NCBI GenBank assembly: GCA_021324395.1 | Contig: JAJPJG010000017.1 | Coordinates: forward strand, 124,001-188,000 | Length of the DNA stretch: 64,000 bases | From: Spartobacteria bacterium | GTDB lineage: Bacteria; Verrucomicrobiota; Verrucomicrobiia; Chthoniobacterales; Chthoniobacteraceae | Reading direction: 5' to 3' | In this document: piece after piece, positions 35,789 through 43,810 of the stretch | Layout of the letters: every line of letters starts with the position of its first letter | Numbering within the stretch: the stretch's first letter is position 1 | Notes under the pieces: model-generated | The model's input: the letters and a program-made list of their open reading frames with translations, nothing else | What the model was told of the DNA's origin: nothing | The model's database searches: none | Position numbers and translations under genes: made by a program

Positions 35789-37273
35789 TCATCTCGATTG
35801 AAGCTCCTGGTATTGGAACTGTTTGAACTTCACCTCTCCGCCGCCTGCGGCCATCACGCCGGGCCGCAAAGCAAAGAAGCCTTTGAACTTGTTGTGGTGC
35901 ATCTGCGAGACATCGATGTCGGCCTGAATGGTCGTCCACGTCTTTCCATCGCTGCTGGCTTGCACGGCGCAGAGGTTGTGACGGTTTGTGATTTTCAGGA
36001 AGAAATGATCGCCGAAAGTATTCGGATGCTGGCTCTCGTGCGAAGGGTCTTCATAAATGGTGAATTGCTTTCCGTCAGAGCTGATGCCAGCGAAAGCCTT
36101 ATCGTTATAAAATAGTATGAGTCCGCCGATGCTGCCTTCGCCGAGAGTCACTTCCGCCTGAATTTCATAGCTATGATCGGTGGCTGTGACTAATAAGAGC
36201 CGGCCATCCGCCGGGCTAGTTCCCTTGGCTGTTAAGTGAAGGCTGTTGTCTTTCAGCGTAAGGCTCTTTGGATCGTAGTCCCGCCAGGTCGTCCATTGAA
36301 GGCCTAGGTCTTTGCCGGAGAAATCATCGGAGAGCTTCATGCCGTGAGCTATCTGCGCGCCCGCGGTCGCGATCGGCGTCGCTGTTTTCGCGGCGCGGAA
36401 CCAGCCGTCGGGCAGCCACTCAATAGGTTCGATGAGAGTCTGGCGGCCTAGCGGATAGTAGCCATTCTCATAAGCATGATAGATGATCCACCAGTTGCCA
36501 TTTACATCATCAACGAGAGTGCCGTGACCTTTTGACCACCATTGCTCGTCTGCGCTGTAAGTGTGGACTATCGGGTTATACGGGGAGTTTTCCCATGGAC
36601 CATTGATGCTTTTCGAGCGCGCCGCCACCACCATGTGGCTGGTCGGAGGACCTGCGGTTCCGCCTTCCGCCGAGACCATGTAGAAGTAGTCGCCTTTGCG
36701 GAATAGCTTCGGCGATTCGAGCCACATTCCCTCGGTTTCCCAATCCTTCGGGTATTCCCAACCTTTGTAAACGTCCTCGATTTTGCCGCGCACGCCCAGC
36801 CCGTCGTCCGACAGCAGCACGCGACCGCCGGCCGAGAGAAAAAGGTAACGCTTGCCGTCCTCTCCGACTGCGTGGCCGGGATCAATGCGCCCGACTTCAA
36901 GCCGCACGGGTTTGCTCCACGGGCCGCGGATGTTCGTTGCCCAAATCACCCAGTTTTTTTCCGCCGCCGGAAAGTAGATGTAGTATTTTCCCTCATGCTT
37001 GACGAGGTCGGGCGCCATCGCGGAGCCGACGACATCGGTCATCGCACGCGCAACTGGCTCCCAATCAATGAGGTTTCTCGAATGCCAGATTAGGAAACCC
37101 GGAGTGTAGAGAAACGGCGAATGGGTCATGTAATAATCGCTGCCGTCCCGAAGAATAGAGGGGTCGGGATAGTCGCCGCGAAGGATTACGCGAGGCCAGG
37201 CCTCGTTTTGAGCGAGCGCCGAACCGGTGAGAGAGAGGATAGTAACGGCAATTATATTTTGGACATCAATCAT
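35789..37273 (-). CDS. Exported GH43 glycoside hydrolase (xylosidase/arabinofuranosidase type)
   Basis: A 494-residue secreted enzyme. A signal peptide (residues 1-21) is followed by a five-bladed GH43 domain with the base Asp in GDYPDPSIL, the pKa-tuning Asp in IDPGHAVGEDG and the acid Glu in GMWLESPKLF. The C-terminal about 180 residues form a DUF1349/concanavalin-like beta domain common in GH43 enzymes. Substrate is probably an arabinose- or xylose-containing side chain. It is the distal gene of a minus-strand locus with GH35 and a second GH43-like gene. Codon use is less GC-biased than in the flanking respiratory genes. Confidence 0.88.
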   Translation of the reverse strand: MIDVQNIIAVTILSLTGSALAQNEAWPRVILRGDYPDPSILRDGSDYYMTHSPFLYTPGFLIWHSRNLIDWEPVARAMTDVVGSAMAPDLVKHEGKYYIYFPAAEKNWVIWATNIRGPWSKPVRLEVGRIDPGHAVGEDGKRYLFLSAGGRVLLSDDGLGVRGKIEDVYKGWEYPKDWETEGMWLESPKLFRKGDYFYMVSAEGGTAGPPTSHMVVAARSKSINGPWENSPYNPIVHTYSADEQWWSKGHGTLVDDVNGNWWIIYHAYENGYYPLGRQTLIEPIEWLPDGWFRAAKTATPIATAGAQIAHGMKLSDDFSGKDLGLQWTTWRDYDPKSLTLKDNSLHLTAKGTSPADGRLLLVTATDHSYEIQAEVTLGEGSIGGLILFYNDKAFAGISSDGKQFTIYEDPSHESQHPNTFGDHFFLKITNRHNLCAVQASSDGKTWTTIQADIDVSQMHHNKFKGFFALRPGVMAAGGGEVKFKQFQYQELQSR

Positions 37274-37357
37274 AGTGAAATACTCAATAAACTCGGAACT
37301 TCCTATGGCCCGGGGTAGGCGTGTCGAGCGGTTGCGGTGAGATAGGATCGCGCGGTG

Positions 37358-37510
37358 CTAAAACGATTTTAGCTTCCAGTCGTCAGCGAGCTTGCGGGCC
37401 TCGGCGGGGGTGAGAAAGCGGGTGGTAAACGTGCCGTTGTCATTGTCAGCGCGACAAGGATAGCATAGAGGAACTATTTCGTAGTCGGCTTTGCTCCGTT
37501 TCGACGTTGA
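37358..37510 (-). pseudogene. 3' remnant of a GH43-like gene
   Basis: Directly after the GH35 stop, and in the same frame, about 50 codons stay open to a TAG at 37358-37360. The last residues read FLTPAEARKLADDWKLKSF. This closely parallels the C-terminus of the GH43-like protein at 39818-40891 (PLTPAEARKVADHWKLVSF). There is no start codon or upstream domain. I read it as the tail left by deletion of a paralogue. Confidence 0.75.
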
Positions 37511-39784
37511 TTAGCGAAATTCCGCAAAGGCTCTGTCCGGCTCCATCCGCGCGGCATGCACACTAACGCCTTTGTCCAGCGGACGCAGATTCAAAACAAT
37601 GGTGTTTGTCTTGCCAGCGCCGAAATGGAGCCACGTTTCGGGAATATAAAAATCGTGCTGTGGCCCGGCCTGCCAGTAACGGCCTAGGCAGTGACCGTTG
37701 ACGTAGATAAAGCCATCGCCATTCGCTTCGAGGTGTAAATGCCAGGGGACCCACACGCCCGGTTTCTGCGCAGGCAATTCGCACTCCATCCGATACCACG
37801 TTAGCAGAGCTTCGGGAGTTGCGCCGGGATCTTGGCTAATTGAAACGGGTTTCCAATCAACTCCAGGCTTCGTTTCCGCACGCGATAGGGCTTCGCCGAA
37901 TTCGCGTTCTTTGCCAAGCGATCCACCCTCGGCAAATTGGAGCGGTGCGTTTTCGCTCGCACCCTCGACGGAAAGAATGCCGTAAGTGCCACCCGTTTCC
38001 ATCTCTTTCGGACCGTTCCGATGCCCGAGCTTATCATACAGGACGATTAGTTCTTTTGCATCCGAAGGCAGCGTGAAAGCAAAACGCTTTTTGTCTTTGC
38101 TGACAACTGCGGGCAGAGATTTTCCACCGGAACTCCCAATGACAGCGTCACCAGGAAGCACTTCAATGGTGATTGTCGCGTCGGGATTGGCGGCGATTTT
38201 GTAATACACAAAATGACTGCTAAACACGCCATGCGCTTCAATCGGTTCATTGTGCGGAAGCGGTGTCCACGTTGATGGCAAAGAATCGCTCAATCGCTGC
38301 GCCTCATTGATCGCAACCGGCGCGGGCAGTTCGGTGGGACGTTTGATTTCGGGCGCGGGCTTCGGCAGCCATTCGCCTTTACTGGCGTCGCTTTCGCCGG
38401 GTGGCAGGTAAAGCACGAGTGAACCGAACGGCTCGAGTTTGTAATCAAACGAAAATTCCGTGCCGTCCTTTTCTTTCACGTGCGCGGCACCCGAGCGCGA
38501 GTCGGCGTGATTATCCGTGCGCACAAAAAAGTAGCGACTGCCGTCAACAGCGCGGCGTTCGGCAATAGTTACATCGGTATCGGTTGTTTTCGCTTCGCTT
38601 TCCACCTGCCGGGAACGCACGAGTTTCGCGCCGTGATCGCGGATCATCTGGCCGAGTGACCAGACGCGTTGGTAACGCTCGCCGACGCCGCCGTGTTCGC
38701 GAATCGGCGCGGCATAATCGTAGGTCGTAGTGATGTTGCGGCCACCCCAGTCGTCGAAATTCGTGCCGCCAAAGAGCATGTAATAGTTAGTGATCGTCTC
38801 GCCCATCTGCCATGCGAACAAGGTGATGTTTTGTATTTGAGCCCCGGTAAGACCGTCCTGCTTTTCGCTCAGTTTACCGCCAACTACCGAAAGCCATCCG
38901 CCCTGCAATTCGGTCGTAGCGAGAGGCGCGTCCGGCTGTTCGCGGCGCAACTTAGGGATTTGCGTTCCTAGTTCTTTCACGACATTCCAGCGTGGATAGA
39001 AATTGCAACAATCGAAGATCTGTCGCAGCACGGGCTCGCTGGAGCCCCGCACTTGTTTTGTCCAGCAGGTGAAGAGCGGAACATCAATGCCGTCGGCACA
39101 CGCGAATTGGGCGAGTGCTTTGACTTGGCCTGCTTTTATTTCATCGGAAAACTTTGCTGAATCATACTCGTTTTCCACCTGCACTAAAATGACGCCCGGA
39201 TTGCCCGGTCCCTTGTGCGTGACCTGGTGTTTTGCAATGGTCGGGCAGACCGCATCGAACCAATGTTTCGTCCAGGTGAGAAATGTCGGATCGTCGGAGC
39301 GCATCCAGCCATCCTTGTGCAGCGGCGCAGCGGGTGTTTTGAGGGCACTTAGCCACAATGGAAAACCGCCGTTGTCCCACTCCGCGCAAATGTAAGGACC
39401 GGGACGGACGATGGTGTAAAAGCCAAAATCCTCGGCCATTGCGAGCCAGTCATCCAAGTCCTGCAAACCGGTGATTTTGGAAAAGTCATCGGGCGCTTTC
39501 GGCATCTCGCGCTCGTGCCAATTCCAAGGCGTGTAAGTCTCGACCGCATTGAATCCAGCATCCTTGATCTTTTGAAAACGGTCGCGCCAGAGTTCTTTCG
39601 GGCAACGAAAATAATGAAATGCGCCGCTATAGATGAAGGTGTCCCTTCCATCAATCGTCAGGCATTGCGCATCATAGCGAATGCGTTCCGGATGTGGAAA
39701 AGGACGCGGCTCGTCGGCATGGGTTAAGACCGTGAGAGAAAGGCAAAGCATCGCGGCGAGAGAAGATCTTGGGATGATTGTCAT
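37511..39784 (-). CDS. Exported GH35 beta-galactosidase
   Basis: A 757-residue secreted enzyme with a signal peptide (1-23) and a TIM-barrel GH35 domain. The family signature is seen as GVILVQVENEYD, with acid/base Glu206, and the nucleophile is Glu292 (ATTELQGGW). C-terminal beta domains (about 480-750) include the jelly-roll YVNGHCLGRYW. GH35 releases terminal beta-galactose, for example from galactan or arabinogalactan. It lies between two GH43-type genes on the same strand and is probably co-regulated with them by the divergent LacI protein. Confidence 0.93.
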   Translation of the reverse strand: MTIIPRSSLAAMLCLSLTVLTHADEPRPFPHPERIRYDAQCLTIDGRDTFIYSGAFHYFRCPKELWRDRFQKIKDAGFNAVETYTPWNWHEREMPKAPDDFSKITGLQDLDDWLAMAEDFGFYTIVRPGPYICAEWDNGGFPLWLSALKTPAAPLHKDGWMRSDDPTFLTWTKHWFDAVCPTIAKHQVTHKGPGNPGVILVQVENEYDSAKFSDEIKAGQVKALAQFACADGIDVPLFTCWTKQVRGSSEPVLRQIFDCCNFYPRWNVVKELGTQIPKLRREQPDAPLATTELQGGWLSVVGGKLSEKQDGLTGAQIQNITLFAWQMGETITNYYMLFGGTNFDDWGGRNITTTYDYAAPIREHGGVGERYQRVWSLGQMIRDHGAKLVRSRQVESEAKTTDTDVTIAERRAVDGSRYFFVRTDNHADSRSGAAHVKEKDGTEFSFDYKLEPFGSLVLYLPPGESDASKGEWLPKPAPEIKRPTELPAPVAINEAQRLSDSLPSTWTPLPHNEPIEAHGVFSSHFVYYKIAANPDATITIEVLPGDAVIGSSGGKSLPAVVSKDKKRFAFTLPSDAKELIVLYDKLGHRNGPKEMETGGTYGILSVEGASENAPLQFAEGGSLGKEREFGEALSRAETKPGVDWKPVSISQDPGATPEALLTWYRMECELPAQKPGVWVPWHLHLEANGDGFIYVNGHCLGRYWQAGPQHDFYIPETWLHFGAGKTNTIVLNLRPLDKGVSVHAARMEPDRAFAEFR

Positions 39785-39817
39785 GGCGTTTGAAAAGGAA
39801 ATGGGCGCAGAGGCGGA

Positions 39818-40891
39818 TCAGAAGGAGACCAGCTTCCAGTGGTCGGCGACTTTGCGGGCCTCGGCGGGGGTGAGCGGGATGACCGCGCCATGCTTCGGCC
39901 CGGTGCTGAAGTTAACCGTCTTCATGGCGCCTTCGTTAAAGCGGCCGATGTTGGTGAAAGTCTTGAAGTCGGTCGTTTCGCTGAAGCCGAAGTTATGCGG
40001 TTGGATGCCGTAGATGTCATACATGAGCACCCACTTGTCCTGTCCGATGCGCTTCCAGACGTTGGGCGCCTCGCAAGCCTTCGGCTCGGGATCGCACCAA
40101 GCGGGATCGTAAACGTAGCCTGACGTGAGCGAATCGGAGACGGCTTGTTTGATGCCGGGCGTGCCATCGTGGGGGACATAAAAGAGGTGAAACTTGTCGC
40201 CGGCCTGGATGATGTCGCCGTCGATGTAGGAGATGTCCTTGGGATACTCGAACAGCAGCTCGGGCTTGGTTTCAAGCCTGGTGAACGCGTCGTCCACATA
40301 GGAGTAGTAGAGCCGGTTGCGGCCCCTGCCGAAGCGCATGGTGAAATACACCATCAGCTTCTTTTTCTGCGCGTCGTAGATCGTCTCGGGCGCCCAGGCG
40401 CAGCCGATGTCCTCGAGGCCGGGGAAGGCTTTGTCCACGCGGACATTGGAACGCGTCCAGTTGATCAGATCCGTCGATCTCATGAAGATGAGCCCTCGGT
40501 TGTTGCCCCAGTCGTAGGTCTTGCGATCACGCTCCCATTCTGTGGCGCGCAGGCCTTCCTTTTGTGCGAAGATGTGCAGATCGGTCATCGAAAGGTAGAA
40601 GGCGCCGTCGGGCCCGCGCATGATGTGGGGGTCGCGGATGCCTTTCTGCTCGGCGATCGCCTTGCCGTCGATGATGGGTTTGTCGTCGTTCAGCGCGGTA
40701 AATTTGTAGCCGTCGGAGCTGAGCGCCATGTGCAGGCTGTGGGTCTCGTCATGAAAATAGACGAGCAGGTAGGCGCCTAGTTCGGATTCCTTCGGCACGC
40801 CGGCGGCGGAAGCGGTCAACGGGGAGGTGAGGAACATGAGAAGGAGGCCGATAAGACTGAGAATCGCGTTGGGTAAAATGTTGATTTTCAT
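39818..40891 (-). CDS. Exported GH43-like glycosidase
   Basis: A 357-residue secreted protein with a signal peptide (about 1-29) and a five-bladed beta-propeller of the GH43/GH117 type. IRDPHIMRGPDGAFYLSMTD gives the likely catalytic Asp, and CAWAPETIYD holds the likely acid Glu. The exact subfamily and substrate are uncertain. It is the first gene of the minus-strand locus, 164 bases from a divergent LacI-type regulator. Its last about 18 residues recur in the remnant at 37358. Confidence 0.82.
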   Translation of the reverse strand: MKINILPNAILSLIGLLLMFLTSPLTASAAGVPKESELGAYLLVYFHDETHSLHMALSSDGYKFTALNDDKPIIDGKAIAEQKGIRDPHIMRGPDGAFYLSMTDLHIFAQKEGLRATEWERDRKTYDWGNNRGLIFMRSTDLINWTRSNVRVDKAFPGLEDIGCAWAPETIYDAQKKKLMVYFTMRFGRGRNRLYYSYVDDAFTRLETKPELLFEYPKDISYIDGDIIQAGDKFHLFYVPHDGTPGIKQAVSDSLTSGYVYDPAWCDPEPKACEAPNVWKRIGQDKWVLMYDIYGIQPHNFGFSETTDFKTFTNIGRFNEGAMKTVNFSTGPKHGAVIPLTPAEARKVADHWKLVSF

Positions 40892-40993
40892 TTGTAGGAG
40901 GGAATTCGGAAGATCGAAGCCTGACGAAACGGTAACCAGTGAGCTTCCGGCGCGTGGCTGGCGTGAATCTTTGGTGAGGAATCATTCGGCGGC

Positions 40994-41003
40994 AAATGCA
41001 TTT
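40994..41003. promoter_or_regulatory. Candidate operator for the LacI-type regulator
   Basis: AAATGCATTT is a perfect 10-bp palindrome, extended to GG-c-AAATGCATTT-CC with one extra base. It lies in the 164-base gap between the divergent GH43-like and LacI-type genes. LacI-family operators are palindromes of this kind with a central CG or GC. Position and symmetry are the only support. Confidence 0.35.
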
Positions 41004-41055
41004 CCGCTTTCACATTAAACTTGATTGGCCGACTAGGTAGGTCAGCTTGGGTTTT

Positions 41056-42099
41056 ATGCCCGCGTGCCGCCGCATCACGCTCAAGGATATCGCCGCCAAG
41101 CTGGGAGTTACGCATACGACGGTGTCGCTGGCCTTGAAGAACCACCACCGCATTTCAAAGGCACGCCGCGAACAAATCCAGCGCCTGGCGAAACAGATGG
41201 GCTATGTGCCAGATCCATTTTTGTCCGGATTGTCAGCCTATCGTCGGCGGAACGCATTGGTGAATTTTCAAGGCACCATCGCGTGGATCCGGCATTGGCA
41301 GGTGATCAACATTCGGGCGAAGATGGCATATCATCGCAACCTCTGGCGGGGCGCCTGTCAGGCTGCGAAACGCTTCGGTTATCAAATCGAGGAATTCGTT
41401 TGGCAGCAGGATCTTTCGGCGAAGCGCTTTGAACAGATTCTGCTCGCCCGAGGCATTCAGGGCATTCTCATTCAGCCGCATAATGTGGTGCCGGACTGGG
41501 CGGATTTCGATTGGACCAAATTTTCCGTCATCCGCTTCGGCATGTCCGTGCCGGTGCCCGACACGAACCTAGTGACGGCGGATGCGTTTCGGAGCACGGC
41601 GATGGCGGTGCGCAAAATTTACGAATACGGCTACCGTCGGATTGGGATGGTGGTGATGGAACACGATCAGCGCATCGGCGGCAATTTCCAAGGGGGCTTT
41701 CTGCTGGCGCAAGCCGACTTGAAGCTGAGGCCGGCCATTCCGCCTCTGGTTAGCAACAGCGGCCTTTATCGCGACAATCCGAAGGAGGCCAACCGCCGGT
41801 TGCGGCAGTGGTTGGAAAAGTATCGGCCCAATGCCATCCTTACTACCGAGCCGCATCTGCCGCGCCAGTTGCGCGAGTTGCATTATCGCATTCCCGAAGA
41901 TGTCGCCGTGGCGGCCACCAACGTCCACGACGTGAAGGTGGATGCCGGCATTGACGAGCCCGCGGAAGCGGTCGGGCGCATCGCCGTGGAAATGCTCGTG
42001 AAGCAGATTAACATCAGCGAGCGCGGCGAACCGGAAGACCCGTGCCGCATCCTTGTCGAAGGCCGCTGGCAGAACGGAAAATCCCTGCCGCGCCTTTGA
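41056..42099 (+). CDS. LacI-family transcriptional regulator
   Basis: A 347-residue regulator. The N-terminal helix-turn-helix (ITLKDIAAKLGVTHTTVSLAL, about residues 7-27) with hinge is followed by a periplasmic-binding-protein-like sugar sensor domain (about 65-340). It probably binds operators in the shared upstream gap and controls the GH43/GH35 locus in response to a sugar. ATG 41056 is chosen; a TTG nine bases upstream is an alternative. No transporter gene is linked. Confidence 0.9.
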   Translation: MPACRRITLKDIAAKLGVTHTTVSLALKNHHRISKARREQIQRLAKQMGYVPDPFLSGLSAYRRRNALVNFQGTIAWIRHWQVINIRAKMAYHRNLWRGACQAAKRFGYQIEEFVWQQDLSAKRFEQILLARGIQGILIQPHNVVPDWADFDWTKFSVIRFGMSVPVPDTNLVTADAFRSTAMAVRKIYEYGYRRIGMVVMEHDQRIGGNFQGGFLLAQADLKLRPAIPPLVSNSGLYRDNPKEANRRLRQWLEKYRPNAILTTEPHLPRQLRELHYRIPEDVAVAATNVHDVKVDAGIDEPAEAVGRIAVEMLVKQINISERGEPEDPCRILVEGRWQNGKSLPRL

Positions 42100-42419
42100 G
42101 GATGATCTGCCGAGGACAAAAGGCACGCTTTCATAAAGTTGCGGCAACTGATTACTGTCAGGTGTTGACTGGAAGTTGGGAAGCTGGACGATGCCGAGCA
42201 ACTATTCACCGCCCTCGCCCTCCAGAGCATTGAGGAGCGACTACTGTTCGGCATCGCCCATCGCCTTTTTCGCGTCTTTCGCCACGATGAACACGGAGAA
42301 TTATCAGGTTGCCTCCCAATCTGCAATAGTTGCGTTCGTTCAGATCAAGCCAGACGAATCGCTGTTCCGGCGGGCGGTTTTTCGGGGTCGGCTGTCCGTT
42401 TTGCTTGTTCCCGGAACGG
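42100..42419. other. Gene-poor stretch before the palindrome array
   Basis: No convincing gene was found. One frame stays open from about 42190 into the repeat array (for example ALQSIEERLLFGIAHRL at about 42220-42270) and could be a decayed gene end, but it has no start or recognisable domain. Confidence 0.5.
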
Positions 42420-42796
42420 TTTTGTTAGGTCGCAAAGAGGTATTGCGATATCGCAAAGGGTCTTTGTTATGTCTCAAAAAGGCTTTGCGATGTCTCAAAG
42501 GGATTTTGTTATGTCGCAAAGAGTCTTTGTTATGTCTCAGAAAGGCTTTGCGATATCGCAAAGGGTCTTTGCGATGTCTCAGAAAGGCTTTGCGATATCG
42601 CAAAGGGTCTTTGCGATGTCTCAGAAGGGTTTTGGATGTTGCAGAGAGCCTTTGCGATGTCTCAAAGAGGCTTTGTTAGGTCGCAAAATGCCTTTGCGAT
42701 ATCGCAAAGAGGTTTTGTTATGTCGCAAAAAGTCTTTGCGACATCGCAGAGAGGCTTTGTTATGTCTCAAAGAGTCTTTGCGAGGTATCAAAATGG
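42420..42796. repeat. 18-copy tandem array of a 21-bp palindromic unit
   Basis: Eighteen head-to-tail units run without gaps; 17 are 21 bp and one is 20 bp (42630-42649). The core is the perfect 18-bp palindrome CTTTGCGATATCGCAAAG plus three linker bases. Units 7 and 9 (42546, 42588) are identical and alternate with a GATGTCTCAGAAAGG form, giving a 42-bp higher-order repeat. Because 21 is divisible by three, every frame stays open on both strands and reads as MSQKGFA-like or RYRKGSL-like heptapeptides. I do not regard these as genes. The 21-bp period equals two DNA helical turns. Confidence 0.93.
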
Positions 42797-42999
42797 CGGA
42801 GACAGGCGGTTTTTACGCGGCGAGATGTATACTTTTTGGTAATTAGTTGATGTCGTTACGTTTATTTATATTTATTATAAATATACTTTTAACCTCGTTG
42901 TAAAGCTGGCAAGGCTGCTGCTTTACGCTTTGGCGCGCTCGTCAATGACGGCGGGCGCTGCAAACAAAAACCAAATGCAATTAGAAAAACAAAAACAAA
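42797..42999. promoter_or_regulatory. AT-rich leader between the palindrome array and the FnIII gene
   Basis: This stretch includes a markedly AT-rich run at about 42855-42892 (TTTATTTATATTTATTATAA and following), unlike the rest of the window. Several -10-like hexamers occur, among them TATACT near 42828 and TATAAA near 42876, but no well-spaced -35/-10 pair stands out. The 30 bases before the FnIII ATG are almost all A and C, with no Shine-Dalgarno sequence. Confidence 0.5.
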
Positions 43000-43620
43000 A
43001 TGATAGTAAAACCATCAACGGACTTCATCAACCGGAGTTCGGATTCAGAGCTGGTGGCAACCACGGGTGCCATCATTATGGGTATGACCAATAACCCTGA
43101 TTACCCCACCCCGAGCCCTACGCTGGCGGACGTGAGTGCAAAAAGCACTGCATTCTCCGATGCCATGGCGGCGGCGGCGGGTGGCGGGGTGCAGTTAACG
43201 GCGGAGAAGAATGCCCGCCGTGCGGAACTCGCAGCATCGCTTCGGCTGCTGGCGAGCTACGCCCAGACCGCCTGTAACGGCGATCTCGCGGTGCTGCTGA
43301 GCAGCGGATTCCCAATCCAGAAACCGCAGCGGCAGCCTATCGGCGTCCTGCCCGCTCCTTCAGACCTGCGCGTCCGCCTCGGCGGCGTGAGCGGTGCGCT
43401 GGATGCGAGTGCGTCGCCGGTGTATGGTGCCGGTGTCTATAACTGGAAGCTGGTGGCGACCAGTGCCCCGAATGTCGTGCTCCAAACAGCACAGACGACC
43501 GGTGCGCGCACGTCGTTCACCGGGCTGACTCCGGGTGTGGAATACAGCGTCACGCTCAACGCGGTCGGCTCCGCCGGCCCGAGTGACTGGGCCAATCCCG
43601 TCTCGCAGATCGTGATCTAG
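43000..43620 (+). CDS. Fibronectin type III domain protein
   Basis: A 206-residue protein without a signal peptide. Residues 1-110 form a predicted helical region (AIIMGMTNNPDYPTPSPTL, then KNARRAELAASLRLLASYA). Residues about 118-206 form a fibronectin type III domain (SFTGLTPGVEYSVTLNAVG). From memory, this architecture recurs in Bacteroidota and Verrucomicrobiota as small proteins of unknown function. It follows the 21-bp palindrome array and an AT-rich leader, and is closed by a strong terminator, so it is probably a single-gene transcript. Confidence 0.8.
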   Translation: MIVKPSTDFINRSSDSELVATTGAIIMGMTNNPDYPTPSPTLADVSAKSTAFSDAMAAAAGGGVQLTAEKNARRAELAASLRLLASYAQTACNGDLAVLLSSGFPIQKPQRQPIGVLPAPSDLRVRLGGVSGALDASASPVYGAGVYNWKLVATSAPNVVLQTAQTTGARTSFTGLTPGVEYSVTLNAVGSAGPSDWANPVSQIVI

Positions 43621-43647
43621 GAACCAGACACGAAGCCAACCAAAAGG

Positions 43648-43687
43648 GCGCGCCGCTGAGTTTCTCATCGGCGCGCTTTTTGTTTTT
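43648..43687 (+). terminator. Intrinsic terminator after the FnIII gene
   Basis: GCGCGCCG (43648-43655) pairs with CGGCGCGC (43669-43676). An inner TGAG/CTCA pairing extends the stem around a TTT loop, and TTTTTGTTTTT follows. Confidence 0.92.
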
Positions 43688-43810
43688 CGGTCAATATGGA
43701 GGAGTGCACGTCCCTGCGCGAGGGAGTGCCTCTACAACGGCTTGCAACTCCCCTCTCCTGCGGCAAAGGTTTGTGCAGATGCATACAGGCAGCTTTGCGC
43801 ATCGCCTCCC

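Noticed and set aside
42420-42796. CRISPR array
   Set aside because: Units are contiguous with no unique spacers, the repeat is a 21-bp palindrome, and no cas gene is present.
42176-42846. Two overlapping plus-strand open frames across the repeat array as genes
   Set aside because: They exist because the repeat length is a multiple of three; no domain, and one 20-bp unit disrupts the phase.
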